The notes under the pieces are model-generated. The model saw only the letters and a program-made list of their open reading frames with translations. It did no database searches and was not told the origin of the DNA. DNA of 53,056 bases. It comes from Sulfurimonas sp. (GTDB taxonomy: Bacteria; Campylobacterota; Campylobacteria; Campylobacterales; Sulfurimonadaceae). The position numbers were made by a program, and so were the translations under genes. Location of the stretch: NCBI GenBank assembly GCA_028684815.1, contig JAQUFE010000013.1:1-53056 (forward strand), given 5' to 3'. The stretch's first letter is position 1. Every line of letters begins with the position of its first letter. Below are positions 9,201 through 16,927 of this stretch, piece by piece.

Positions 9201-9323
9201 CTTAGCTGTAATAGTTCCGTAGTCATTTTCTACAAATGTTGCATAGCCTATGGCAAATGCAAAGATTGACATCAGTATAGCCATGGTTTTCATGGAGTTT
9301 AAGATGGATAAAACTTGTTTCAT
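6201..9323 (-). CDS. ccsBA: fused cytochrome c synthase CcsBA (System II)
   Basis: About 1040 residues joining ResB/CcsB (N-terminal half) and ResC/CcsA (C-terminal half), the single-chain heme exporter and cytochrome c synthase typical of Campylobacterota. The first half begins with a helix 'TMAILMSIFAFAIGYATFVE' followed by two further helices and a long periplasmic domain; the second half has many helices and the tryptophan-rich WWD heme motif 'WGRYWGWDPKETWAL' near residue 940. It attaches heme to CXXCH proteins in the periplasm. ATG 9323 was chosen; a TTG 12 codons upstream has no ribosome site. The only Shine-Dalgarno (AAAGG) is buried in a perfect 10-bp hairpin. The isomerase gene immediately upstream carries a CXXCH motif and is a likely client. 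Confidence 0.92.
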   Translation of the reverse strand: MKQVLSILNSMKTMAILMSIFAFAIGYATFVENDYGTITAKADIYNSKWFEILMLLLTINLILNIYKYKMFTIKKAPIFIFHTAFIIIIIGAAITRYVGYEGTMHIREGQSASTMISSDTYFTLEAKVADKKETTEQSLYLSKKSKNSLDASLSIDGKGVHAELVEYIPDAIEATVASPDGIAMVNIMVTGSGKGEPITLSYGEHYESDNFVIDFDSKKSFDKLTLSLFVEGEELFIKHNTPLSFLKMDDSSEGTLEINEKQPFAKRTLYSLAGGGFVLRDFYPKAAKKIISNPNASPQSPGYDALVFNVSVNDVSKKVMIYGQAGRMAKEYHNEINGVDVHLSYGSKRITIPFEIKLLKFELDRYPGSMSPASYASEVMLIDKEQNLEMPYRIFMNNILEHRGYRFFQSSYDQDEKGTVLSVNNDPGTLPSYIGYFLLSLGMLWSLFSQKNRFSQLASRAKKAADEKALGSLLVIGLLFSFTPSFAQELDPTLKTIISFDKAHAKKFSELVIQDSGGRMKPMDTLTTEILAKIYRGSYINIAGNKLDANQIILAMMIKPDLYRDIKMIYTKNEEINKALGTELKASHASFSQFFSDPDNMRGYKLAELVEVAVRKEPKHRDKLDNEVLKVDERVNIAYAVYTGSLLRIWPKPNDNNNKWHPTIESLQTFAEQDGQRIRLIAVDYFSAIDEALLGSDWTKANEALEKLREYQKFYGKDVYLTKNSIKAEIFYNKTNIFETLYPYYLVLGFVLLTLSFIKIIKPAFKIEIFSKITLGLLVLFFLSHTFGLGLRWYISGHAPWSNGYESMIYISWATALAGIFFSRRSSMTMASTSILAGLILFVAHLNWMDPQVTNLVPVLNSYWLSIHVAVITASYGFLGLGALLGFIVILLFIIKTKGNEKHISLSIKELNAINEMGLMIGLVLLTIGNFLGGVWANESWGRYWGWDPKETWALVTILVYAVVVHLRFIRAIYSEFNFAVISLLAYTSVIMTYFGVNYYLAGLHSYAKGDPVPIPDFVPITYAIIFILVALAFRNRKVV

Positions 9324-9325
9324 TA

Positions 9326-9350
9326 ATAGCCTTTTTTTATAAAAGGCTAT
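9326..9350 (-). promoter_or_regulatory. hairpin sequestering the ccsBA ribosome-binding site
   Basis: ATAGCCTTTT, five-base loop, AAAAGGCTAT: a perfect 10-bp inverted repeat. On the minus-strand transcript its 3' arm is AAAAGGCUAU, which contains the only plausible Shine-Dalgarno and ends two bases before the ccsBA AUG. The CCUUUU/AAAAGG pairing resembles 'fourU'-type RNA thermometers. It lacks a downstream U-run, so it is not an intrinsic terminator. Confidence 0.5.
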
Positions 9351-9399
9351 TCTATTCAAATTAAGCTAATAAAGCGTTAAATAAATTAATGCAGTAATT

Positions 9400-11751
9400 T
9401 TAAAAGGCTCTATGATAATATCTATTTAAGTCAAAAAGTCCTGCTTCTTTAGGATTTGACTCTAAAAACTTATCTTGGAACCAGTCGTAAGTTCTCCAAA
9501 AGTTATCATCTCCTCTAAATACAGCGAACTTAGCAAACTTATATTTATACTCCATAGAGCCATCATAGTTATGTAACATATCAAAAAAATCTGGTAAATC
9601 TTTATAATCAACTACAAAAAAGATATTTGGATATGAGCTTACAAAACCCTCAACAAAATCAAACTCATCCCTAGAAGGGTCAAGCCTTTTATCTTCTTTA
9701 AACATAAAAGAGACGTTATCATGCCACCTATTTACTACAGCTGAAGCTATAATATCTTCCATATTTGGTATATTTTTTATCCTAATATATGCAAGATTAA
9801 AGCTATATCCATTTTCTACTTTTATAAGGGCCAAGCCCTCCCTAACTAGAGACTTAAAAGCTCTATTGTAGTCTTCTTTTGTCTTATACTCTTTTGGAAG
9901 AGTTGGGACTCGCTCATCTGCATAGAAATAGTTTAGTGTATCAAATTTTATACCACATGACTTTAAGAGATGCCCATCTACTACTCTCTCTAATAACTCT
10001 CTTTTAGAGTCAATTTTTTTGTACTCGATAGCTGTCTCATTTTTTGAAAAAAACGCAGTTTCCTTATCTTTTGCATTTAAATACCACGAAGCAAAAATTT
10101 CTTGTCTCTCTTCTTTAGGTAGAAGATTTAAAAAGTTAGTCTCTCCCTCAACTCTTAGTTGGCTCATGTAGCGGCGAGTAGTGACCTGATGTCCGACATT
10201 TCCATAGATATCAAAACCTGCAACCAAGGCGTAGTAGATTCTCTCAAATAGAGGATAGTCTATAACCCATGCAGTCCTAGGAAGTCCACCCAATGCCCCT
10301 TTATGAACAGATGCACTATCAAAGTGTCTATATACACTTAAAAAAGGAGCAGAGCTTGCATCTCTGCCTCTCCATATACTCGAAATATCAAGTCCATTTT
10401 CATAAGTTTCATCATAAAAATTTTGTCTATCTCTATCGTAAAGAATTGCTGCATCTATGTGTTTGTCGCTAAAGGTACTTAGTAGTCCTACTGTACTTCC
10501 ATCTTCTATTGGCATTCTAAGGTTTTCATAGTGGTTCTTAAAGTAGTCTCTGTTTTTAAGGGATAGATCATACTCTGGTGCCATAAACATCACCCAAAAA
10601 TTATCATGTATAACATTTAGAGCTATTTGACCTTTACAAACTGGACCTCTTATAAAAGTTCTAATAACATACTCAGAATCATCTAGTAAAAACTCATACC
10701 GTGAAGATGCTGGAATCTGCTCAAAAACTCTAAATGGGTCTGTGTTATAGAGTTGTTTATATCCAACTACAAAAGGTGTTTCATTCCACTCTGGCTCTAT
10801 AAATAACTCTCTATATCTTTGAAGCTTTTTATAACTCATATCATAAACTATATGGGTTTTATGAACTATAGTAGAGTGTATCTTTCTAAATCTATAGTAA
10901 AATTTATCTACTTCTGGATCATCATAAGGACGAATGGTAGCTATGATATCTATAGCTTCTGGTGATGGTGTTTTTGAGCGAACCAACTCAAAAAATTCTC
11001 CGCTAGCTCCCTCAAATGCAATGTGCGCTAAAAATAGATGCTCATAAATATATCTAGCACTCATTATATGCTTTGCATCTTCTTTATTTAAAAACTCTTC
11101 AAACTCATTTATCTGCTTTTGTGCAATCTTTGAAGCTGATTTTATAGACTCCATTTGAGCCTTACTTGGACTTTGAGCACCTTGAGCTAACCATGTTTTT
11201 ATAGTTTCAAACTCACTCTCACTTAGTGGAGGAAATCCAAAAGGCATACCACTTTGTGGATTTTTATCTAAAAAAGATGCTAATTCATCTCTATCTTTTG
11301 CACAAGTCAGATCATCACTCTCGCTATAATAATCCCCAACGCTCTTTACATTTTGCATCTTATGCTCTAATAAAAGTAACATCAATGAGTTGTTCGTTCC
11401 ATCTTCTGAATCACTATCGCTGACACTTGTAAAACCCTTCTCTCTCCATTCTTTAGTACTATCTGCATCCATAAAGAGTCTTGATGGATCTTGTGCACTA
11501 AGTCTCTCAGCTAAGTAAACCTTGTCTTTTGAAGCACCTCTATCAAGTCCTTCAAAAGAGCTAAGTTTTAGCTGGCATGGAGAGTTGTAACATGAGTGAC
11601 AAACTACGCATCTTCTATCTAGTATAGGTTTTACATCATCTAAATAGTCAACTCTAGGAGCTGTGGCATCTACAGTAACAGGCTTTAAAGGCTCAACACT
11701 ACAAGCAGTGAAGTACATTATTACTACGAAAAAAAATAAACTTTTTAACAT
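9400..11751 (-). CDS. cti: fatty acid cis/trans isomerase (Cti), heme-c type
   Basis: 783-residue periplasmic enzyme that converts cis to trans double bonds in membrane phospholipid fatty acids, a rapid rigidifying response to solvents or heat known mainly from Pseudomonas and Vibrio. The N-terminus (MLKSLFFFVVIMYFTAC) looks like a lipoprotein signal with Cys17. The heme-attachment motif CVVCH lies near residue 49 in 'ILDRRCVVCHSC', as in Cti proteins, and a second low-complexity region near 170 ('PFGFPPLSESEFETIKTWL') is typical of the family's cytochrome-like N-terminal part. ccsBA, which would mature the heme site, follows on the same strand 76 bases downstream. Pseudomonas Cti is cleaved by signal peptidase I, so the lipoprotein reading here is tentative. 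Confidence 0.85.
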   Translation of the reverse strand: MLKSLFFFVVIMYFTACSVEPLKPVTVDATAPRVDYLDDVKPILDRRCVVCHSCYNSPCQLKLSSFEGLDRGASKDKVYLAERLSAQDPSRLFMDADSTKEWREKGFTSVSDSDSEDGTNNSLMLLLLEHKMQNVKSVGDYYSESDDLTCAKDRDELASFLDKNPQSGMPFGFPPLSESEFETIKTWLAQGAQSPSKAQMESIKSASKIAQKQINEFEEFLNKEDAKHIMSARYIYEHLFLAHIAFEGASGEFFELVRSKTPSPEAIDIIATIRPYDDPEVDKFYYRFRKIHSTIVHKTHIVYDMSYKKLQRYRELFIEPEWNETPFVVGYKQLYNTDPFRVFEQIPASSRYEFLLDDSEYVIRTFIRGPVCKGQIALNVIHDNFWVMFMAPEYDLSLKNRDYFKNHYENLRMPIEDGSTVGLLSTFSDKHIDAAILYDRDRQNFYDETYENGLDISSIWRGRDASSAPFLSVYRHFDSASVHKGALGGLPRTAWVIDYPLFERIYYALVAGFDIYGNVGHQVTTRRYMSQLRVEGETNFLNLLPKEERQEIFASWYLNAKDKETAFFSKNETAIEYKKIDSKRELLERVVDGHLLKSCGIKFDTLNYFYADERVPTLPKEYKTKEDYNRAFKSLVREGLALIKVENGYSFNLAYIRIKNIPNMEDIIASAVVNRWHDNVSFMFKEDKRLDPSRDEFDFVEGFVSSYPNIFFVVDYKDLPDFFDMLHNYDGSMEYKYKFAKFAVFRGDDNFWRTYDWFQDKFLESNPKEAGLFDLNRYYHRAF

Positions 11752-11812
11752 TCTTTATAAAGATCCTCTATGTTTTTTAATCGCCCTGTCTGCTCTGTAC
11801 TAGCATCTATCT

Positions 11813-13933
11813 TTACGAAACTATTTCATCTAGTATATTAAACATCTCTTGTGATATATGTTCATTTTCTTTAAAGCACTTTACAAGCTCTTCTGGATCT
11901 ATATTTGCATCTTTTATCATCTGAGTGATATGAGAAATATTTTTATGCATCTGCGCATGAGGATTTAGTAGAGATGCAAAGCTAGGCTTAGCACCAAAAC
12001 TCTCTTTACCCTCTTTTTGGTACCACTTACCAAGTCTACAAGTAGTGTGGTCACCTTCATAAACATTTGCTTTTCCTTCAAAAGCCGCTGAGTAAGTATT
12101 ATTTTTCAAAACCATATGATCCAGTTTTGCCATGTTAACAAAGAGCTCATGACCTATACTTGTGTTATCTTTTGTAATCTGTTCGGAGTTCATTATAAGT
12201 TGAGCTAACGTATCTTTAAACAGATCAAGTTTCTCTTGAGATGACTGAGCATGCCCCTCTATAAGTTCGCTATTTTCAGCCATACTTGTAGAGTTTTGCT
12301 TCAGCACACTAATGTTAGCTTCAACTTCACTTGTAGCTTTTTGTGTTCTCTCGGCAAGTTTACGAACTTCATCAGCAACTACAGCAAAACCTCTTCCGTG
12401 CTCCCCTGCACGTGCTGCTTCTATAGCAGCATTTAGTGCTAAAAGGTTTGTCTGATCTGAGATATCTTTTATGAGAGTGATTACATTATATATCTCCTCA
12501 ACATTTGAGTTTAACTGCTCAGATGAGAGTCTTGACTCGCTTATCATCTGAGTAATGTTTGAAATAGTGCTAATTACTTCATCAGTTGAGAGTGTAACCT
12601 TAGAGATTACATCTTCTGTGTCTCTGTTTAATTTATTTACATTTTCTACATTTTGAACATTTTCTTGCATACTCTGGCTTAAGTTATGAGCATTGCTAAT
12701 TGCACCTTTAATCATCTCTTCTGAGAGAGCTAAGTTTAGTCTGTTTTTATCCATGCTATCTTTAACAGCTTTTTCAGATTCTATGGCACGTTGAGTCTCA
12801 TTTTTAGCATCCATAGAGAGCTTTTCAACCTTATTTAAAAACTCATTAAAACTCTTACTCGCATCTCCTAGCTCATCATGAGATATTACAGGGAGCCTCT
12901 TTGATAAATCGGCATCACCTTGTGCTAACTCTTGAGCAACTTTATCTAGATTTACTATAGGATTTACTACTGCAACTTTAATTATCATCATCAAAAATAT
13001 TAAAATAACTAAAAATACAACAGCCATAATATAGACTTGTCTTATTAAAGAACTTGCAGATTTATCTATAACGCTATTTACATTTGATAGTTTATTTCCA
13101 ATGACAGCATATCCGACAATGTCTCCAGAAAAATCTTTGATAGGTTCGCTAATTACAAAGTAATCATCTGCGATTTGAAATGTAGGAATCGCAGAGAGGT
13201 CTAAATTATTTAAACTTTTAAAAAACTCCTTATCTGTAACCTTTTCATTTATTGCTAAAGTATAATTTGATGTTTTTGGAGCATCTTTGAGTGCAGTTGC
13301 AGTTGAGAGATAGTCATTTTTCATAACTATTACCATCTCAAAGCCTTCACTTTTTCTAGCATGTGCAACTATTGAATTCAGCCCTTGCATAAACTCAACT
13401 GAGCCTAAGTAAGTATTGTCTTCAACTATAGGTGCAAGTCCCCTAAGTATGAGCCCTGCTCTACCTAACTCTATAGCAACTATAGGTTTTTTACTGTTTT
13501 TTACATCTACAATAGTCTTTCTAAATGAGCTTAAATCATCTCCAAATTTATCTGGACTCCAAGCTCTCAAAAAGCTGTGTATCTTTGCATCGTGGATATG
13601 GATCTTGATATTTTGATACTCAGTATAGTCTTTAAACTCTTTTGAGATTAAGCCAAGCCCCTTTATAGCTATCTCTCTATCTTTATATTTTAAAGCGCGG
13701 ACAACGTCGTAGTTTTTAGCAACATTTATAGCATTTGTTAAGCCAATGTTCTCTTTTGATTTTATAGCCTCTTTATATGAAGAACGAAGCATTTTTTCTT
13801 GGCTGCTGTAAACATTATCTTTCATATCCTGCATGGAGTAGTAGTAGTTTACTAGTATGATAACAAAACCAATTATAACAGAGATTATAAGTGGAATATG
13901 TATCTTTTTACTAATAGAGAGGTCGTTAAACAT
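11813..13933 (-). CDS. methyl-accepting chemotaxis protein with CZB domain
   Basis: 706-residue membrane chemoreceptor. TM1 is about residues 13-33 and TM2 about 297-322, enclosing a long periplasmic Cache-like sensor; a HAMP follows ('[24 protein letters not shown]'-type sequence), then the signalling hairpin with the conserved tip '[19 protein letters not shown]'. The C-terminus is a CZB (chemoreceptor zinc-binding) domain with its ligand pattern: 'LDHMVLKN', '[11 protein letters not shown]' and 'HAQMHKNI'. CZB domains bind zinc and sense hypochlorous acid or zinc in other bacteria. There is no C-terminal CheR-tether pentapeptide. AAAGGAC upstream supports ATG 13933. It is separated from cti by 61 bases. 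The ligand of the periplasmic domain is unknown. Confidence 0.88.
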   Translation of the reverse strand: MFNDLSISKKIHIPLIISVIIGFVIILVNYYYSMQDMKDNVYSSQEKMLRSSYKEAIKSKENIGLTNAINVAKNYDVVRALKYKDREIAIKGLGLISKEFKDYTEYQNIKIHIHDAKIHSFLRAWSPDKFGDDLSSFRKTIVDVKNSKKPIVAIELGRAGLILRGLAPIVEDNTYLGSVEFMQGLNSIVAHARKSEGFEMVIVMKNDYLSTATALKDAPKTSNYTLAINEKVTDKEFFKSLNNLDLSAIPTFQIADDYFVISEPIKDFSGDIVGYAVIGNKLSNVNSVIDKSASSLIRQVYIMAVVFLVILIFLMMIIKVAVVNPIVNLDKVAQELAQGDADLSKRLPVISHDELGDASKSFNEFLNKVEKLSMDAKNETQRAIESEKAVKDSMDKNRLNLALSEEMIKGAISNAHNLSQSMQENVQNVENVNKLNRDTEDVISKVTLSTDEVISTISNITQMISESRLSSEQLNSNVEEIYNVITLIKDISDQTNLLALNAAIEAARAGEHGRGFAVVADEVRKLAERTQKATSEVEANISVLKQNSTSMAENSELIEGHAQSSQEKLDLFKDTLAQLIMNSEQITKDNTSIGHELFVNMAKLDHMVLKNNTYSAAFEGKANVYEGDHTTCRLGKWYQKEGKESFGAKPSFASLLNPHAQMHKNISHITQMIKDANIDPEELVKCFKENEHISQEMFNILDEIVS

Positions 13934-13991
13934 AGAAGTCCTTTTTAAGTATTACGTAAGTTATTATCGCACAGCTCAACTTAAAAAGTTA

Positions 13992-14084
13992 TTATTCGTT
14001 TTCTTTATAAAATGTTATCTCAAAGTTCCCATCTTCGCGCTCTTTAACGTCGTGAAGTATTGTTATTGGGATTCTCTCATAAAG
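13992..14084 (-). pseudogene. detached 3' end of a DUF2249-like gene (left island boundary)
   Basis: Read on the minus strand this encodes 30 residues, LYERIPITILHDV followed by KEREDG, then NFEITFYKENE and a stop. It matches the C-terminus of the intact gene at 22519-22812 at 27 of 30 residues (L/K, T/N and L/E differ). DNA identity is about 80% by eye with most changes silent, so the two copies diverged as functional genes before this one was cut. Homology stops abruptly at 14084; the preceding codons contain a stop. It lies in the same orientation as the intact copy, 8.4 kb away, so the two form direct repeats around the iron island. Confidence 0.75.
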
Positions 14085-14199
14085 TATAGATATATTCTAC
14101 AACTAAGTAGAAAAAATCACAAATAATTATGTTCTTATTGCCTAGGTTTATCTGAGTGTAAATTTTTTCTCTGGCGTAAAAATCATTTTATTTTTTTAG

Positions 14200-14220
14200 G
14201 GTATTGATACATATTATCAA
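14200..14220. promoter_or_regulatory. Fur-box-like site upstream of hemP
   Basis: GGTATTGATACATATTATC (14200-14218) matches the 19-bp Fur consensus at 14 of 19 positions by hand count, and TTGATA-CATAT-TATCAA is a perfect 6-5-6 inverted repeat at 14204-14220. A weaker second site, CGATACCAATTATCA, lies at 14256-14270. Otherwise the stretch 14085-14319 holds no gene I can see. Confidence 0.55.
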
Positions 14221-14319
14221 AATAAGCAAAAGTTAAGATGTTAAAACATATAATCCGATACCAATTATCAGTTTCATATAAAATCTTAATAAACTTATTA
14301 AATAAAATGGAGGTAAAAT

Positions 14320-14448
14320 ATGAAAGAAACTATCACTATAAATTCAAAAAAACTTTTCATAGCGACAAAAGTCATACAAATAGTTCATGATACGCAAGTT
14401 TATACTCTAAGAATCACTCGAGATAACAAACTAATACTGACAAAATAA
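14320..14448 (+). CDS. hemP: hemin uptake protein HemP
   Basis: A 42-residue protein, starting MKETITINSKKLF and ending 'VYTLRITRDNKLILTK', which is the HemP family signature (Y-x-L-R-x-T-R-x-x-K-L-I-L-T-K). ATG 14320 is preceded by a strong GGAGG at 14309-14313. HemP genes usually sit just upstream of TonB-dependent iron or heme receptors and are Fur-controlled; in Burkholderia the protein has been reported to act as a regulator. Here it is 74 bases ahead of a TonB receptor and behind two Fur-box-like sites, so it is probably the first gene of the iron island operon. Despite the name, the linked receptor lacks the heme-receptor FRAP motif. Confidence 0.8.
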   Translation: MKETITINSKKLFIATKVIQIVHDTQVYTLRITRDNKLILTK

Positions 14449-14522
14449 ACATCCAACTAGCCAGCAAATACAAATAATACTCATGTTAGTAGCCAGCCAA
14501 ACATACAAAAAAAAGGAAAAAA

Positions 14523-16757
14523 ATGTTTGAACATAAAAAAATAGCGCTAAGCATCGCTGTTGGAATGGCACTTGGACTAACACTAAATGCAGATGAGATA
14601 GAACTAAATGCGATAAAAGTAATAAGTGCTGCAGGTTATGAGCAAAAGATAGTGGACGCTCCAGCTAGCATCTCAGTTGTAAGTCAAGAGGAGTTGAAAA
14701 CTCGTTCTTATACAACTCTTCTTGATGCTGTACGAGAAATAGAAGGTGTTGACATTGGAGAATCGCGTGATAAAACAGGTCAAGGAAGTGTCAGTATTCG
14801 TGGTATGGGTGGAGATTACACTCTTTTGCTTATAGATGGAAAACGACAAAATAATGTAGGAGACATATATCCAAATAGTTTTGGAGGCAACCAACAAAAC
14901 CATATTCCACCTTTAGAAATGATTGAGCGTGTGGAGATTATCCGTGGCCCAATGGCGACTCTTTATGGTGCAGATGCTATTGGTGGAGTGGTAAATATTA
15001 TCACTAAAAAGATATCCGATGAGTGGATAGCTTCAGTAAATGTAAGTCAAACAATTCAGAGTAATGATGATTATGGTGATGACAGAACTTTAGATGTCGC
15101 AGTTATGGGACCACTTATAAAAGACTCTCTAGGTCTTTCCCTTCGTGCTAGTAAGTACGATAAAGAAGCTTCAAATCCTAAATATGAAGATGCTATAGAT
15201 CCAAATGGAAAGATTGTTCCTCGTGAGCTTGGTTTTGGCGGTGGCGGTAGAACTGTTGCAAATGACAACTACAATGTAGGGGCTAGTTTAGCGTACAGAC
15301 CGCACAAAAAACATGAGATTATCTTTGATATAGAAAAATCACATCAAGAATACGACAATAGTGCATCTCAACTTGGTACTTCAGATAGTATAGAACGACT
15401 TCCTAGAGCAGGCTATAGTGAAAAACAAGAATTTGAGCGTTCTCAATGGTCTTTATCGCATGAGGGTGATTGGGGTTTTATAAAAAATAAATTAAGCGTA
15501 TACCAAATAACTACAAAAAACTTAGGTCGTACACTGCCGTTAACAGCTTCAGAGAGAGTAGCAGTCAACTCTATTTTTGGTGCTGACTCATTTTCAGATT
15601 TAAGTAACGCTCAAAAGGCAAGTCTTGGACAGTTTCTACCTCGACCTGATCGTGTCTTAGAAACTAAACAGCTCACAGTAGATGGTAAAGTCGATATTAG
15701 TTTAGATAATCATAAGATTGTTTTGGGCTTACAATACATAGATGCAGAGATGGAAGATGGTGTTTTTGGTATGACAAATACAGCCAGTTACAGTAGTGGA
15801 AAAATACAACCCCACAAACAGTGGGCACTATTTGCAGAAGAAAACTGGTTTATGTTTGACAGTTTTACATTAACAGCAGGAGCTAGATATGATAAACACG
15901 ATGTTTTTGGTAGCAACACAAGTCCAAGAATCTACGGTGTTTATAGCTTTTTAGATGACTTCACTATAAAAGGTGGAGTAGGAACTGGGTATAAAACACC
16001 TAAAACATCTGACCTTTTTGATGGAATAGTTGGTTTTGGAGGTCAAGGAACTTCACCATTTATCGGAAATCCTGATTTAAAAGCTGAAAAAAGTGTCAAT
16101 ACCGAGATAGCATTTTATTATGAGAATCAAAGGCAAGATACATTTAATATTACTTTTTTTCAAAATGACTTTAAAGACAAGATTCAAAGTGGTCCAAATG
16201 TAAGTTCAAATATTGGATCCGAATGGGCATCTTTGGGATATACAAACTTTAGCCAGATGGTAAATATTGACAAAGCTACTATAAAAGGTATAGAAATGGC
16301 AGGAAAGTACAATATAAATTCTCAGATAGCACTTCGAGCCAACTACACTTATATAGATTCTGAACAAAAAAATGGACAGCAAGAAGGCTTACCTCTCTCT
16401 GGAAGTGCTAAACATATGTACAACGCAGCTATTGACTATAAACCTACACCAAAAATAAAAACCTACTTGATTCTTACAGGTGAGCAGAAGCGTTACGGTG
16501 GAATTCCAAAAGGTGGAAATGCAAGTAATGCTTTTTGGTATAAAGACTATAGTGTTTTAAATGCAGGAGCAAGCTACAAAGCAAATAAAAATGTAACTAT
16601 AACTGCCCGCATAAACAATCTTTTAGACAAAGACTTTACAAGTTATACAACACAGTTTATAGATAATGGCGGTAGCTGGGAGCCAAGTTATCAAGAAGAC
16701 TACAATACTAAAGCAAAAGCAAGAGAATTTTGGCTTAGTATAAATGTAAGAATCTAA
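14523..16757 (+). CDS. TonB-dependent siderophore receptor, catecholate (CirA/FepA) type
   Basis: 744-residue outer-membrane gated barrel importing a ferric complex with TonB energy. Signal peptide (MFEHKKIALSIAVGMALGL, cleaved near NADE), then the plug domain, residues about 35-160: 'DAPASISVVSQEELK', 'VSIRGMGGDYTLLLIDGKR', 'IERVEIIRGPMATLYGADA' and 'GGVVNIITKK', all in CirA-like spacing. The barrel has 'GTGYKTPKTSDLF', where heme receptors carry FRAP, and 'GNPDLKAEKS'; this favours a siderophore over heme. It ends 'LSINVRI', slightly unusual in not closing with Phe. AAAAGGAA precedes ATG 14523. No TonB/ExbBD is encoded in the window. It heads an island with reductase-like and efflux genes. 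Confidence 0.88.
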   Translation: MFEHKKIALSIAVGMALGLTLNADEIELNAIKVISAAGYEQKIVDAPASISVVSQEELKTRSYTTLLDAVREIEGVDIGESRDKTGQGSVSIRGMGGDYTLLLIDGKRQNNVGDIYPNSFGGNQQNHIPPLEMIERVEIIRGPMATLYGADAIGGVVNIITKKISDEWIASVNVSQTIQSNDDYGDDRTLDVAVMGPLIKDSLGLSLRASKYDKEASNPKYEDAIDPNGKIVPRELGFGGGGRTVANDNYNVGASLAYRPHKKHEIIFDIEKSHQEYDNSASQLGTSDSIERLPRAGYSEKQEFERSQWSLSHEGDWGFIKNKLSVYQITTKNLGRTLPLTASERVAVNSIFGADSFSDLSNAQKASLGQFLPRPDRVLETKQLTVDGKVDISLDNHKIVLGLQYIDAEMEDGVFGMTNTASYSSGKIQPHKQWALFAEENWFMFDSFTLTAGARYDKHDVFGSNTSPRIYGVYSFLDDFTIKGGVGTGYKTPKTSDLFDGIVGFGGQGTSPFIGNPDLKAEKSVNTEIAFYYENQRQDTFNITFFQNDFKDKIQSGPNVSSNIGSEWASLGYTNFSQMVNIDKATIKGIEMAGKYNINSQIALRANYTYIDSEQKNGQQEGLPLSGSAKHMYNAAIDYKPTPKIKTYLILTGEQKRYGGIPKGGNASNAFWYKDYSVLNAGASYKANKNVTITARINNLLDKDFTSYTTQFIDNGGSWEPSYQEDYNTKAKAREFWLSINVRI

Positions 16758-16760
16758 AAC

Positions 16761-16790
16761 AAGTGCGTATCCTAGCGCACTTCTAAATTT
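16761..16790 (+). terminator. hairpin after the TonB receptor gene
   Basis: AAGTGCG, eight-base loop, CGCACTT (16761-16782) starts four bases after the receptor stop, followed by an A/T-rich tail with only short T-runs. It may partly end the hemP-receptor transcript before the PepSY-Mac genes. Confidence 0.45.
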
Positions 16791-16807
16791 TATTGAAAAT
16801 CATTATC
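16789..16807. promoter_or_regulatory. Fur-box-like site upstream of the PepSY-MacAB genes
   Basis: TTTATTGAAAATCATTATC matches the 19-bp Fur consensus at 15 of 19 positions by hand count, with a perfect right half AATCATTATC. It lies directly after the hairpin that follows the receptor gene, indicating a second iron-controlled promoter for the PepSY, macA, macB and outer-membrane factor genes. Confidence 0.6.
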
Positions 16808-16867
16808 ATATCATTAATATTCTATTAATGTGCGGATGTTAATATTTTGCACTAAAAAGGAACTATA

Positions 16868-16927
16868 TTGAAAAATTTATTTTATATATGTATGCCGTGT
16901 TATGCAGTTAAAGCTATCACATGTTAA
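16868..16927 (+). CDS. 19-codon Cys-rich mini-ORF overlapping the PepSY start
   Basis: TTG 16868 opens a 19-residue frame, MKNLFYICMPCYAVKAITC, ending at TAA 16925-16927 and overlapping the PepSY ATG (16921) by seven bases. AAAAAGGA at 16855-16862 gives it a good ribosome site six or so bases ahead of TTG, while the PepSY ATG has none of its own. That arrangement suggests translational coupling. The CMPC motif and terminal Cys could bind metal or act as a leader, but the peptide has no recognised family and could be fortuitous. Confidence 0.35.
   Translation: MKNLFYICMPCYAVKAITC

Noticed and set aside
13857..14126. 89-codon plus-strand frame over the start of the chemoreceptor and the DUF2249-like fragment
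   Set aside because: It runs antisense through the 5' end of the chemoreceptor gene and through the detached gene fragment, has no ribosome site and no recognisable protein features.
14320..16757. Heme uptake function for the TonB receptor, suggested by the hemP neighbour
   Set aside because: HemP also precedes siderophore receptors. The receptor has YKTP where heme receptors have FRAP, and no heme-degrading or heme ABC genes are present. Heme is not fully excluded.
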